NCBI RefSeq assembly: GCF_001598415.1
Contig: NZ_BCYX01000042.1
Coordinates: 1 to 32,150 of the forward strand
Source: Sphingomonas mali NBRC 15500
Lineage (GTDB): Bacteria > Pseudomonadota > Alphaproteobacteria > Sphingomonadales > Sphingomonadaceae
Length of the DNA: 32,150 bases
Direction: 5' to 3'
Both the position numbers and the translations under genes were made by a program. Positions within the stretch are counted from its first letter, which is position 1. Each line of letters starts with the position of its first letter. The notes under the pieces are model-generated. The model ran no database searches. It saw nothing but the letters and a program-made list of their open reading frames with translations, and was not told where the DNA came from. Shown in pieces: positions 1 to 7,188 of this stretch.

Positions 1-486
1 CAGCGGCTCATCCGCGAGCAGCCATTGCGGCTCGCCCGCCAATACGCGCGCCAGCAGCACGCGTGCGCGCTCGCCCCCCGACAGTTCGCCGACGCGGCGT
101 TCCGCGAACTGCTCGGTGTCGGTCGCCGCCATCGCCGCGAGCACCGCGGCGAGGTCTTCCGCCACACCGGCGCGGTGCGGCAAGCGGCCGAGCGCCACGA
201 CGTCGCGCGCCGGCATGTTCCAGGCAACGTCACCCGATTGCGGTAGGTAGCCGATCGTCCGTGCGCGGTCGTCGCGGCGCATCGCGGCGATCGCGCGGCC
301 GTCGATCGCGATCTTGCCCGCGCTCGGCGCGATCAGCCCGGCGGCGGCACGGAGCAGACTGGTCTTGCCCGCGCCATTGGGCCCCAGGATCACGGTGATG
401 CGGCCGGCGGCGAACGCGGCACTGGCATCGGCCAGCACCCGGCGCCCGCGCAGATCCAAGGTCACACGGTCGAGAGTCAGCGCCAT
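1..486 (-). CDS. btuD: Cobalamin ABC transporter ATP-binding protein BtuD (3' end outside window)
   Basis: This is the cytoplasmic ATPase that powers B12 import through the BtuC permease. The reading frame opens at 486 and stays open to the window edge, giving about 162 residues; the C-terminal third is missing. Visible motifs are Walker A GPNGAGKTS (about residues 35-43), a Q-loop region YLPQSGD (about 80-86), the ABC signature LSGGE (about 139-143) and Walker B WLLADEP (about 155-161). A GGGAG sequence lies 6-7 bases before the start. The start overlaps the btuC stop by 10 bases, so translation is probably coupled. By sequence alone it could equally be a heme or siderophore ATPase of the FecE/HmuV type; the B12 assignment comes from the riboswitch at the head of the operon. 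Confidence 0.9.
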   Translation of the reverse strand, partial: MALTLDRVTLDLRGRRVLADASAAFAAGRITVILGPNGAGKTSLLRAAAGLIAPSAGKIAIDGRAIAAMRRDDRARTIGYLPQSGDVAWNMPARDVVALGRLPHRAGVAEDLAAVLAAMAATDTEQFAERRVGELSGGERARVLLARVLAGEPQWLLADEPL

Positions 487-1448
487 TGCTTGGCTCCCTC
501 GCGGAACAGCAAGGCCAGGAAGAAGGGCGCACCGATCAGCGCCATGGCGACGCCCAGCCGCACCTCGCCCGCGCCCGGCGCGAGCCGGCACAAGCTGTCG
601 GCGGCGAGCGTCAGCGCGGCGCCACCCAATGCGCTCGGCACCAATAACGCCGACGGCTTGGCGCCGAACACCGGGCGCAACAGATGCGGCACGACCAGCC
701 CGACGAACCCGACCACGCCGGTCACCGCGACTCCCGCCCCGACCGCCAGCCCGGTGCCGATCACCACTTGCCAGCGCAGCCGACCGAGATTGGCACCGAG
801 TGACCGCGCGGCATCCTCGCCCAGCGCCAGCGCGTCGAGCGCTGGCCCCGTGAACAGCATCAACAGCACACCCGCACCGATGAATGGCGCCGCCATCAGC
901 ACGTCGTCGGGTCCGCGATCCGTCAGCGCGCCCATCAGCCAGTCGATCGCCTCGGCAATGGCATAAGGATTGGGCGCGATCGAGATCAGAAAGGCGGTCA
1001 GCGCGCCGGCCAGGCTGGCGAGCACGGTGCCGGCGAGCACGAACACCACCGGCGTCTCGGCGCGCGCGGTCAGCATCGCCAGCAGCGCCATCGCGCCGCC
1101 TGCCCCCGCCATCGCCCAACCGAACTGGCCGAGCCAGCCGGCGCCGAATCCCAGCACGATCGAAGCCACCGCGCCCAAAGCCGCGCAGGACGACACGCCG
1201 ATCACCGTCGGATCGGCGAGCGGGTTCCTCAGATAGCCCTGCAATACCGCGCCGGACAGGCCGAGCGCGGCCCCGAGCAGCACGCCGAGCACCGCGCGCG
1301 GAATGCGCAATTCGGCGATGATCGCCCAGCGCGGATCGTGGCCGAACCACGCGTCGAGCGGGATCCATTGCTTGCCGGCCATCAGCGACAGCGCGAACAG
1401 CGCCGCGGTTAGCAATGCGAGCAGCCCAAGGCGAAGCGCGCGGCTCAT
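477..1448 (-). CDS. btuC: Cobalamin ABC transporter permease BtuC (FecCD family)
   Basis: Inner-membrane permease of the FecCD/BtuC family, 323 residues, the usual length. The sequence is a series of hydrophobic segments consistent with about ten helices. It carries the family block LRIPRAVLGVLLGAALGLSG near residues 48-67 followed by QGYLRNPLADP, and the later block VGFVGLVVPHLLRP. The segment ALGEDAARSLG matches the coupling loop that contacts the ATPase. I chose the ATG at 1448 because it gives a normal positively charged N-terminus and overlaps the upstream btuF stop as ATGA. An in-frame start further upstream would add 22 non-hydrophobic residues inside btuF. One oddity is SSCAALGA where many family members have SSGAALGA. 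Substrate (B12) is inferred from the operon. Confidence 0.92.
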   Translation of the reverse strand: MSRALRLGLLALLTAALFALSLMAGKQWIPLDAWFGHDPRWAIIAELRIPRAVLGVLLGAALGLSGAVLQGYLRNPLADPTVIGVSSCAALGAVASIVLGFGAGWLGQFGWAMAGAGGAMALLAMLTARAETPVVFVLAGTVLASLAGALTAFLISIAPNPYAIAEAIDWLMGALTDRGPDDVLMAAPFIGAGVLLMLFTGPALDALALGEDAARSLGANLGRLRWQVVIGTGLAVGAGVAVTGVVGFVGLVVPHLLRPVFGAKPSALLVPSALGGAALTLAADSLCRLAPGAGEVRLGVAMALIGAPFFLALLFREGAKQWR

Positions 1449-2257
1449 GACAGCGCTCGCGCCCGGATCGCAGCGAGCGTGCGCAGCGCCGGGATGATGG
1501 TCGGCCCGCCGCAATTGACCAATTGGCGCGGGAACCGCTCCTCGATCACCTGGTATCCCGCCATGCCGAGAACGCGGCGGCGCAAAGATGCGGTGCGGCC
1601 ATCGGGGTCGGGATCGAGCACGATGCGCGGCGGATGCGCGACCAGGCTCTCGATCGGCACGTTACCCGAGAAAGCCAGGCCGAAATCCTTGCTGGCGTCG
1701 CCCAGCCCGGCGAGGCCGACCATCTCGGTCAGCAGGCTGGGACCGGCATTGGCGAAACTGTCGGAAATGTAGAGCAAGGTCGCCGGCCGGCGGCCGTCGC
1801 GCGGCGCGGCGGCGGCCACCGCCTGGTCGATCCGCGCGATCAACCGCTCGCCCGCCGCTGGTTCGCGCACTGCCGCGGCGACGCTGCGGATCTGGTCGCG
1901 GCTGGCGGCGACATTGGTCGGCGAATCGAGCGTCAGCACCTTGAGCCCGGCGCGGCGATAGGCAGCCAGCGTCGTCTTGGGGGTGAAGCTCGACGCCACC
2001 ACCAGATCGGGCTTGAGCGCGATCACCTCCTCGGCGGTCCCGGCGGTGGCGCGATAGCGCCGCGCGAGCCCGATCGGGATCGAGGTCGCGCCCTGTTCCT
2101 GCGAATAATGGCTGATCGCCGTGACCTTGCCCGGCGCCAGCGCGAGCAGCAATTGGTCCGAACAGGGATTGGTCGAGACGATCCCCCCGGTCGTGGCGGG
2201 CTGCGCGCTCGCGCACCCCGCCAGCCCGAGGGCGATCAAGGCGATCAAAGGCTTCAA
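1445..2257 (-). CDS. btuF: Periplasmic cobalamin-binding lipoprotein BtuF
   Basis: Substrate-binding protein that would capture B12 after outer-membrane transport and deliver it to BtuC. It has 270 residues. The N-terminus is a lipoprotein signal peptide with lipobox LAGC and modified Cys15, so it is probably anchored to a membrane rather than free. Family features include the early STNPCSDQLLLALAPG segment, EEVIALKPDLVVASSF (about residues 77-92) and a C-terminal GGPTIIPALRTLA segment, as in class III (BtuF/FecB-like) binding proteins. The start codon is TTG: the bases TTGA at 2257-2254 serve both as the btuF start and as the btuB stop, so translation is probably coupled to btuB. I saw no better ATG start. 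Its 3' end overlaps btuC by 4 bases. Confidence 0.9.
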   Translation of the reverse strand: MKPLIALIALGLAGCASAQPATTGGIVSTNPCSDQLLLALAPGKVTAISHYSQEQGATSIPIGLARRYRATAGTAEEVIALKPDLVVASSFTPKTTLAAYRRAGLKVLTLDSPTNVAASRDQIRSVAAAVREPAAGERLIARIDQAVAAAAPRDGRRPATLLYISDSFANAGPSLLTEMVGLAGLGDASKDFGLAFSGNVPIESLVAHPPRIVLDPDPDGRTASLRRRVLGMAGYQVIEERFPRQLVNCGGPTIIPALRTLAAIRARALS

Positions 2258-4158
2258 TTGAACTTCAAGCGAATGCCGCCATAGGCCGCGCGGCCCGGTG
2301 TGCTGTAGCCGCGCACCAATGTGTACTTCTCATCGAACAGATTATCCACGCGGCCATAGATCGAGAATTTGTCGCCGATCGGGAAGTCCGCGCGCAACCC
2401 CACGATCGTATAGCCGTCGAGCCGGTTGAGATTGGCGGCATCGTCGAAGCTGTCGCCTACGGTCAGCACGGTCGCGCCGACGCCGAGGCCGATCGGCGTC
2501 TTCCAGTCGATCGACGCGCTGATCGACTGGTGCGGCCGCCGTGCGAGGTCATTGCCGAAATTGACGTCGGCCCGGGCGCGGTTCTTGGCATCGATGAAGC
2601 TGTACGCCGCGCTCAGCGTCAGCGTGCTGGACGGCCGCATGTTGAGCGCCACCTCAACACCCTCGGCGCGCGCGCGATCGATATTGCCATAGCTGAACGT
2701 GCCCGGGTCATAATCGATCTGGTTGATGGTATCGCGATGGAACCAGGTCGCGCTGGCGCTGACCGTATTGCCGATCAGCTTCTGCTCGATCCCGATATCG
2801 TAGCTGCGCGCAGTCTCCGGCTTGAGGTCCTTGTTGCCAAGCCCGAACGGGCCGTAGAGTTGATAGAGCGTCGGCGCCTTGAACCCCTCGGCGTAACTCG
2901 CACGAATCGTCGTCTCTGTCGGCAGCGTATAGACCGCATTCGCGCCCCAGGTGGTGTGCCCGCCAAACGCCGAATCGTCGTCGTAGCGGAGGCCGCCGGT
3001 GATGGTCAGGCGATCGATCGGCGAGAGGATCGCCTCGCCATAGAAGCTGGTTACCCCGCGCGACTTGAACAGGGTGCCGTCATTGAACCGCGTCGTCTCA
3101 TGCTCGGCGCCGGCGACGAGGCGGACCTGGTCGATCACCTGGAAGTCGCCCTGATATTGATATCGCTCGCTGCGACCGCGCGCGAGGAAGCTCGGCGTCG
3201 TGCTGCTGAACGACGGATCGAAATTGTCGCGGTTGATATCGGCGATGGTGAAGGCGACGCGGTTCTTGAACCGGCCGTTCAGGAAGGCTGCATTGAGCCC
3301 GGCATAACCGTAGAGTTCCTGGGTTTTTGCATATTCGGCATCGTCTACCGGCAGATAGGGGGGGACGAAGGCGAAGCCGTCGATATCGACCTTGCTGTGG
3401 GCGTAGTAACCTCGCAGATCGAGGCTGATATTGTCGGAGAGGGCGATTTGGACGCGACCGGTCGCGCCGAACTGGCGATAGCCATCGGGCTCGGTGCCGG
3501 AAGCCGCAGTGGAAATGCCGTCAGTCTTGAGATAGCCGGCATTGAGCGACGCAGCGATGATCCCGCTTTTCCCCGACACGCCGCCATTGGCGAAGACCGT
3601 ATCGAAGCTGCCATATTCGACATTGCCGCGCGCCTGGAGGCCATAGCCGGGCTGCATCGTGGTGACGTTGACGACGCCGCCGATCGCCTGGCTGCCCCAT
3701 GGCACCGAGTTCGGGCCACGCAGCACTTCGACGCGGTCGATCGACCCTGCGAGCAAATTGGCGAAGTCGAACGCGCCGCCTGGCGACGAGGGGTCGTTGA
3801 CGCGGACGCCATCGATTAAGGTCAGCGTCTGCGAATCCTCGGCGCCGCGAATGCGGACGGCAGTCAAGGCACCGAGCCCGCCGTTGCGCGACACGGTCAC
3901 GCCCGGTGTCGTCGCGAGCAGATCGGACAAGGCGACGGTCTGGCGCTGCTCGATCGTCTGGCGGTCGATCACGGTCACCGCCTGACCGATATCCTCGGGC
4001 GACTGCGGCACGCCGGTTGCGGTGACGACGATATCGTCCTTGCGAATGGTAGGGAGGAGGACGATGTCTTGGTCAGCCGGCGTCTCCTGCGCCCAAGCGG
4101 GTATTGCGGTGGCGATCGCGGCAATTGCCGACGTCGCGAGAATCGAAAACTTCAACAT
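2254..4158 (-). CDS. btuB: TonB-dependent cobalamin receptor BtuB
   Basis: Outer-membrane beta-barrel receptor that takes up vitamin B12 using TonB energy; 634 residues. It has a signal peptide ending AIPAWA (cleavage near residue 23) and a TonB-box-like DDIVVTATG near residues 39-47. The plug domain is at about 50-165 (LLATTPGVTVSRNGG, GVRVNDPS, EVLRGPNSVPWGSQAIGGVVNV). The barrel ends with Phe-Asn, and its last segment YTLVRGYSTPGRAAYGG resembles the BtuB C-terminus. I chose the ATG at 4158, not the longer frame from 4368, because it starts a proper signal peptide and has AAAGGGG 8 bases upstream; the longer frame runs through the riboswitch leader. Expression should fall when B12 is plentiful. 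The 3' end overlaps btuF by 4 bases. Confidence 0.94.
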   Translation of the reverse strand: MLKFSILATSAIAAIATAIPAWAQETPADQDIVLLPTIRKDDIVVTATGVPQSPEDIGQAVTVIDRQTIEQRQTVALSDLLATTPGVTVSRNGGLGALTAVRIRGAEDSQTLTLIDGVRVNDPSSPGGAFDFANLLAGSIDRVEVLRGPNSVPWGSQAIGGVVNVTTMQPGYGLQARGNVEYGSFDTVFANGGVSGKSGIIAASLNAGYLKTDGISTAASGTEPDGYRQFGATGRVQIALSDNISLDLRGYYAHSKVDIDGFAFVPPYLPVDDAEYAKTQELYGYAGLNAAFLNGRFKNRVAFTIADINRDNFDPSFSSTTPSFLARGRSERYQYQGDFQVIDQVRLVAGAEHETTRFNDGTLFKSRGVTSFYGEAILSPIDRLTITGGLRYDDDSAFGGHTTWGANAVYTLPTETTIRASYAEGFKAPTLYQLYGPFGLGNKDLKPETARSYDIGIEQKLIGNTVSASATWFHRDTINQIDYDPGTFSYGNIDRARAEGVEVALNMRPSSTLTLSAAYSFIDAKNRARADVNFGNDLARRPHQSISASIDWKTPIGLGVGATVLTVGDSFDDAANLNRLDGYTIVGLRADFPIGDKFSIYGRVDNLFDEKYTLVRGYSTPGRAAYGGIRLKFN

Positions 4159-4165
4159 TGGACAT

Positions 4166-4181
4166 GCCCCTTTGGTGGGGC
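4166..4181 (-). promoter_or_regulatory. Hairpin that would hide the btuB ribosome-binding site
   Basis: Arms GCCCC (4181-4177) and GGGGC (4170-4166) with a 6-base loop can pair. The Shine-Dalgarno sequence AAAGGGG of btuB (4173-4167) lies in the loop and 3' arm. This is the geometry expected of a translational riboswitch output. Seen in sequence; function inferred. Confidence 0.55.
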
Positions 4182-4189
4182 CGCGGAGT

Positions 4190-4228
4190 CCGGGCGCCTG
4201 AACGCGACACCCGGACCTTACGGCCCGG
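4190..4228 (-). promoter_or_regulatory. Two mutually exclusive hairpins in the btuB leader
   Basis: On the minus strand, 4228-4211 can fold with arms CCGG-CC and GG-CCGG, and 4214-4190 can fold with arms CCGGGTGT and GCGCCCGG. The two share bases 4214-4211, so only one can form at a time. Neither is followed by a run of T, so a simple intrinsic terminator is unlikely. They sit between the riboswitch and the ribosome-binding site and may form its expression platform. Confidence 0.4.
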
Positions 4229-4243
4229 TTCATGTCGCTCACG

Positions 4244-4259
4244 CGAGGGATATCCCTCG
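4244..4259. repeat. Perfect 16-base palindrome in the btuB leader
   Basis: CGAGGGATATCCCTCG reads the same on both strands with no spacer. It lies between the B12 riboswitch and btuB. It could be a protein-binding site or part of the leader fold; the sequence does not decide. Confidence 0.5.
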
Positions 4260-4294
4260 TTCGCCCGGCACACCCCGTCCGCGCAAAGGATCGA

Positions 4295-4465
4295 CCGTGG
4301 CGGGCAGGTCTCCTGGCTTCCGGGTCATCGCGTCCGCCCCGCCTTCCCGACCGCGAGGTCAGTGGCATTATTGGGGCGACCGCTCTCCGGTCACAGTTGC
4401 GGGGGCAGCGCCGGCATTTCGACCGGACTTCCCTTTTGCTTCCCCTTGCGGGGAACCCGTCACGG
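4295..4465 (-). ncRNA. Cobalamin (adenosylcobalamin-type) riboswitch
   Basis: The conserved core of a B12 riboswitch is readable in order on the minus strand: a GGGAAGTCCGGT block, GAAATGCCGGCGCTGCCCCC, GCAACTGTGACCGG, the B12 box GCCACTG (4366-4360), GGGAAGGCG, and GATGACCCGGAAGCCAGGAG followed by ACCTGCC. CCGTG at 4465-4461 can pair with CACGG at 4299-4295 to close helix P1, which sets the approximate ends. It lies about 140 bases before btuB and 48 bases after the upstream ogt gene. The family binds cobalamin and lowers expression of uptake genes. This element identifies the substrate of the whole downstream transporter. Confidence 0.95.
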
Positions 4466-4512
4466 CGCGGCGTCTATGCCGCAGCGCGGCAAAGCGCAAG
4501 CGGCGCCTGGTT

Positions 4513-5118
4513 TTAGAACTCGAACGCGGTCTGCGCGGCGGGAGGCGGCTCGGTCGCAACCCCCTCGATCTCGAGCATGCGGACCTTGGCAAGCGCGCCG
4601 CCGGGCGCCGAGAAACCATGGACCCGACTGCCCGCCGCAAGCACGCGATGACACGGAACGATCAGCGGGATCGGATTCCTCGCCATCGCCTGGCCGACAG
4701 CACGCGCCGCTTCCGGCCCCGCGCCCAACTCCCTGGCGACCGCGCCATAGGTCATCGTCTCGCCGCGGCCGATCGCGCGGACGCGGTCATAGACCCGCGC
4801 AAAGAACGGCTCCTGCTCGCCGAGATCGATCGCGACCGCGTCGAAGTCGACCGGCTCGCCGGCGAAATAGCGGATCGCATCGGCGATCACCGCGGCGATG
4901 GCGGGCGGCGGGTCGCCAGCGACGGCGTCGGGCAAGCGGCGAAGCAACGACCATTCGGCGTCGCGCGCGGACTCCCCGGGCAAGCGAAAGGCAGTGACCG
5001 CATCGCCACTCCACGCGATCGCGGCGATGCCGTGCGCGGTCTCGAAGACGCGGTAGCGATGGAGCGTGGCCATGATAGCAAGATCGGCGACCGGATCGCT
5101 CAAATCAACCGTGCGCAT
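4513..5118 (-). CDS. ogt: Methylated-DNA--protein-cysteine S-methyltransferase (O6-alkylguanine repair)
   Basis: Suicide DNA-repair protein that moves the alkyl group from O6-alkylguanine to its own cysteine. It has up to 201 residues. The C-terminal DNA-binding and catalytic domain (about 100-188) contains TMTYGAVARELG, the arginine-bearing AARAVGQAM, and the active site IVPCHRV with Cys156. The N-terminal part is degenerate, as is usual in Ogt-type proteins. There is no Ada-type metal-binding or AraC domain, so it is a stand-alone repair protein. The start is uncertain: ATG at 5118 or ATG at 5073 (15 residues shorter); neither has a strong ribosome-binding site. It lies 20 bases after the DUF2332 gene and is probably co-transcribed with it. 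Confidence 0.9.
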   Translation of the reverse strand: MRTVDLSDPVADLAIMATLHRYRVFETAHGIAAIAWSGDAVTAFRLPGESARDAEWSLLRRLPDAVAGDPPPAIAAVIADAIRYFAGEPVDFDAVAIDLGEQEPFFARVYDRVRAIGRGETMTYGAVARELGAGPEAARAVGQAMARNPIPLIVPCHRVLAAGSRVHGFSAPGGALAKVRMLEIEGVATEPPPAAQTAFEF

Positions 5119-5138
5119 GAGCCGCGCTGTTCGATAGT

Positions 5139-6242
5139 TTACCCGGCTTCCACCTTGGCCGATTCGGGCAGATCGTAGCGGCGCTTGTCCTCATCCTCGA
5201 CGCCATTCTTGACCCACGCCCCGTGCGCATGCGCGGTCGCGACCACGTGCCAGTCGTCATGACCAGGCCAGCTCTTCACGCGGATCACCTGGTGCGCGAA
5301 GGCGCGGTCGGGCTCCATCATCACCCAGGCGAGCGGGCGGTCGAGCGTGGCGCGGTCACCCGCCGCCTTCATCGCCGCGCGAATACGGGTGGCGCTGTCC
5401 TCCGGCAGATATTGCCACACTACCGAATGCATCAGCACGCGCGTCACCCCGACTTGTTGCGGTTCGGCGAGTCGCGCCTCGATCCAGTCGGCGGCGTCGG
5501 CCTGGACCAGATCGACCGGCTTTGCGCGCTGCATCGCGATCGCCTTGCGCAGCCGCTCGGCGCGGAGCGGCGTTTCCGCCCAGACATAGGCGGCCAGCCG
5601 CGCCTCGACCGCGGGATCGGTGGCGTCGAGCGGGCGAACGTCGCAGCCCCGCACCGAGACGATCTCGATCGGCGCCGCCACGGGCGGCTCACCGCGCCAT
5701 TCGGGCGCAATCGTCACCGGCGCAGCGGCGGGGCCGACCCTCACGCCGCCAAGATCGAAGGCATAACGATCGATCAACAGGTTGAGCCCGGCGCTCGATC
5801 CGATTTCGAGCAGGTCGATTTTCGGGCCATATCGCCGCGCGATCTCGAGCAACCCGACGATCAGCGCGCCCGATCGGCCCGGCTCGTTGGTCTGCGGCGG
5901 CCCATCGAGCCAGGGCAGCAGGAAATCGTCATGCACGGCCAGCGCAGCGTTCACCGCCGCCGCAATCGCGTCCTGGTCGCTCGTCTCGCCGCGAAACACC
6001 GCCGCCAACCCCGAATCGGCACCTGCCTGCACCAGTGCGTGCAGCCCACCGATGAACCTGAGCGGTAGCGCGTCGCGCGTCGGCTCGCCCGGCCAGTCGA
6101 GGATGCGGGCGCCGGTGCGGCTGTCGTGTGTCAGGCCGTCGGCGATCGCGGCACACAATCGCGCATAGATCGGCGCGTCCATGTTGCGGCAATAGAATTC
6201 CTGGATCCGGAACGCCTCGCGATTGCCCGCCTCGTCGGCCAT
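5139..6242 (-). CDS. DUF2332 family protein of unknown function
   Basis: A 367-residue cytoplasmic protein with no signal peptide or membrane segment. Its opening (FRIQEFYCRNMDAPIYARLC) and middle part match my recollection of the DUF2332 family, whose function is not established. Residues 144-154, LLEIGSSAGLN, look like the glycine-rich first motif of an S-adenosylmethionine methyltransferase fold, followed by a possible acidic residue in LLIDRYAFDL. A methyltransferase-like role is therefore possible but unproven. The start is well supported: GAGGAGG lies 5 bases before the ATG. It is the first gene of a two-gene unit with ogt, divergent from hisG across 165 bases that contain no other gene I can support. 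Confidence 0.8.
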   Translation of the reverse strand: MADEAGNREAFRIQEFYCRNMDAPIYARLCAAIADGLTHDSRTGARILDWPGEPTRDALPLRFIGGLHALVQAGADSGLAAVFRGETSDQDAIAAAVNAALAVHDDFLLPWLDGPPQTNEPGRSGALIVGLLEIARRYGPKIDLLEIGSSAGLNLLIDRYAFDLGGVRVGPAAAPVTIAPEWRGEPPVAAPIEIVSVRGCDVRPLDATDPAVEARLAAYVWAETPLRAERLRKAIAMQRAKPVDLVQADAADWIEARLAEPQQVGVTRVLMHSVVWQYLPEDSATRIRAAMKAAGDRATLDRPLAWVMMEPDRAFAHQVIRVKSWPGHDDWHVVATAHAHGAWVKNGVEDEDKRRYDLPESAKVEAG

Positions 6243-6407
6243 GCCGCCTCCTCATATCCAGTCCCGGCGCGCTAACCCGCGCGACCTTCCATAGATTGCT
6301 GTCCTTCGGAGGGTCGGGCGGGGAAGCGCGCCGGCGCGGCAGAGCCGCTGAAAGCGGAGCCACCAGGATGCATTGCGCCTTCGCAGGTGCACAAGTAAAG
6401 CCCCGCC

Positions 6408-7070
6408 ATGGCGCAACCCCTAGTCATTGCCGTCCCCAAGGGCCGCATCCTGTCGGAAGCCGTACCGCTGCTCGTGCGTGCCGGCGTCGAGCCCGAGGCG
6501 GCATTCTCCGACGAGGACAGCCGCGCGCTGCGGTTCGCGACCAATAATCCCGGCATCGATTTGATCCGCGTCCGCGCGTTCGACGTCGCAACGTTCGTCG
6601 CGCATGGTGCCGCGCAGATCGGCATCGTCGGCTCCGACGTGCTCGCCGAATTCGACTATCCCGAGCTCTATGCGCCGGTCGACCTGGGCATCGGCCATTG
6701 CCGCTTGTCGGTCGCCGAACCGGCCGAAATGGCTGCGGCCGACGATCCTCGCGGCTGGAGCCATGTCCGCGTCGCGACCAAATATCCGCATGTGACGCAG
6801 CGCCATTTCGAGGCCCGCGGCGTGCAGGCAGAATGCGTCAAGCTGAACGGCGCGATGGAATTGGCGCCGACTCTGGGGCTCGCACCGCGCATCGTCGACC
6901 TCGTCTCGTCGGGCCGCACGCTCAAGGAGAATGGCTTGGTCGAGGTCGAGGTGATCGCCGAGGTCACCAGCCGCCTGATCGTCAACCGCGCCGCGTTCAA
7001 GACGCGGCCGGAACTGGTGCCGTTGGTCGATGCGTTCCGGCGGGCGGTGGAGAAGCGCGATGCGGCATAA
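6408..7070 (+). CDS. hisG: ATP phosphoribosyltransferase, short form (histidine biosynthesis step 1)
   Basis: Catalyses the condensation of ATP and PRPP, the first and feedback-controlled step of histidine synthesis. The protein has 220 residues, which is the short HisG form; it lacks the C-terminal regulatory domain of long HisG and in known cases works with the paralogue HisZ, which is not in this window. Recognisable segments are VIAVPKGRILSEA (residues 6-18), AAQIGIVGSDVLAE (about 68-81), ATKYPHVTQRHF and the PRPP-binding-type IVDLVSSGRTLKENGL (about 164-179). No strong ribosome-binding site precedes the ATG, but the N-terminus fits the family. It is followed by a repeat element and then hisD. 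Confidence 0.95.
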   Translation: MAQPLVIAVPKGRILSEAVPLLVRAGVEPEAAFSDEDSRALRFATNNPGIDLIRVRAFDVATFVAHGAAQIGIVGSDVLAEFDYPELYAPVDLGIGHCRLSVAEPAEMAAADDPRGWSHVRVATKYPHVTQRHFEARGVQAECVKLNGAMELAPTLGLAPRIVDLVSSGRTLKENGLVEVEVIAEVTSRLIVNRAAFKTRPELVPLVDAFRRAVEKRDAA

Positions 7071-7081
7071 GCATGGTCTTA

Positions 7082-7186
7082 GCCCCTCCCCTTCAGGGGA
7101 GGGGTCGGGGGTGGGGCGGCGCCTCGCAGAGGGCATCGCTTGTGACTCCCCCACCCCAACCCCTCCCCTGAAGGAGAGGGGCTTTT
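7082..7186. repeat. Composite G/C-rich palindromic repeat between hisG and hisD
   Basis: The element is built from nested inverted repeats. A hairpin at 7083-7104 (CCCCTCCCC, short loop, GGGGAGGGG) is followed by a GGGGGTGGGG block, a core of about 40 bases, a matching CCCCCACCCC block and a second hairpin at 7159-7181 (CCCCTCCCCT and AGGAGAGGGG, one mismatch). The outer parts also pair with each other. A copy of related design lies at 17210-17350, and a partial one at 32110-32150. This resembles the repetitive extragenic palindromes common in sphingomonads. It fills the whole gap between hisG and hisD. Confidence 0.75.
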
Positions 7187-7188
7187 AG
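7159..7188 (+). promoter_or_regulatory. Repeat-borne hairpin carrying the hisD ribosome-binding site
   Basis: The last hairpin of the repeat ends AGGAGAGGGG followed by CTTTTAG and the hisD ATG. AGAGGGG ends 7 bases before the ATG, an ideal Shine-Dalgarno distance, yet it is the 3' arm of a stem followed by four T residues. The same bases could act as a weak terminator or as a ribosome-binding site, depending on folding. Confidence 0.5.

Noticed and set aside
2530..3819. Open frame of 429 codons antisense to btuB
   Set aside because: Shadow frame within a clear TonB receptor gene.
6272..6625. Minus-strand frame overlapping the hisG promoter and gene
   Set aside because: It has no ribosome-binding site or family motif and overlaps the start of hisG.
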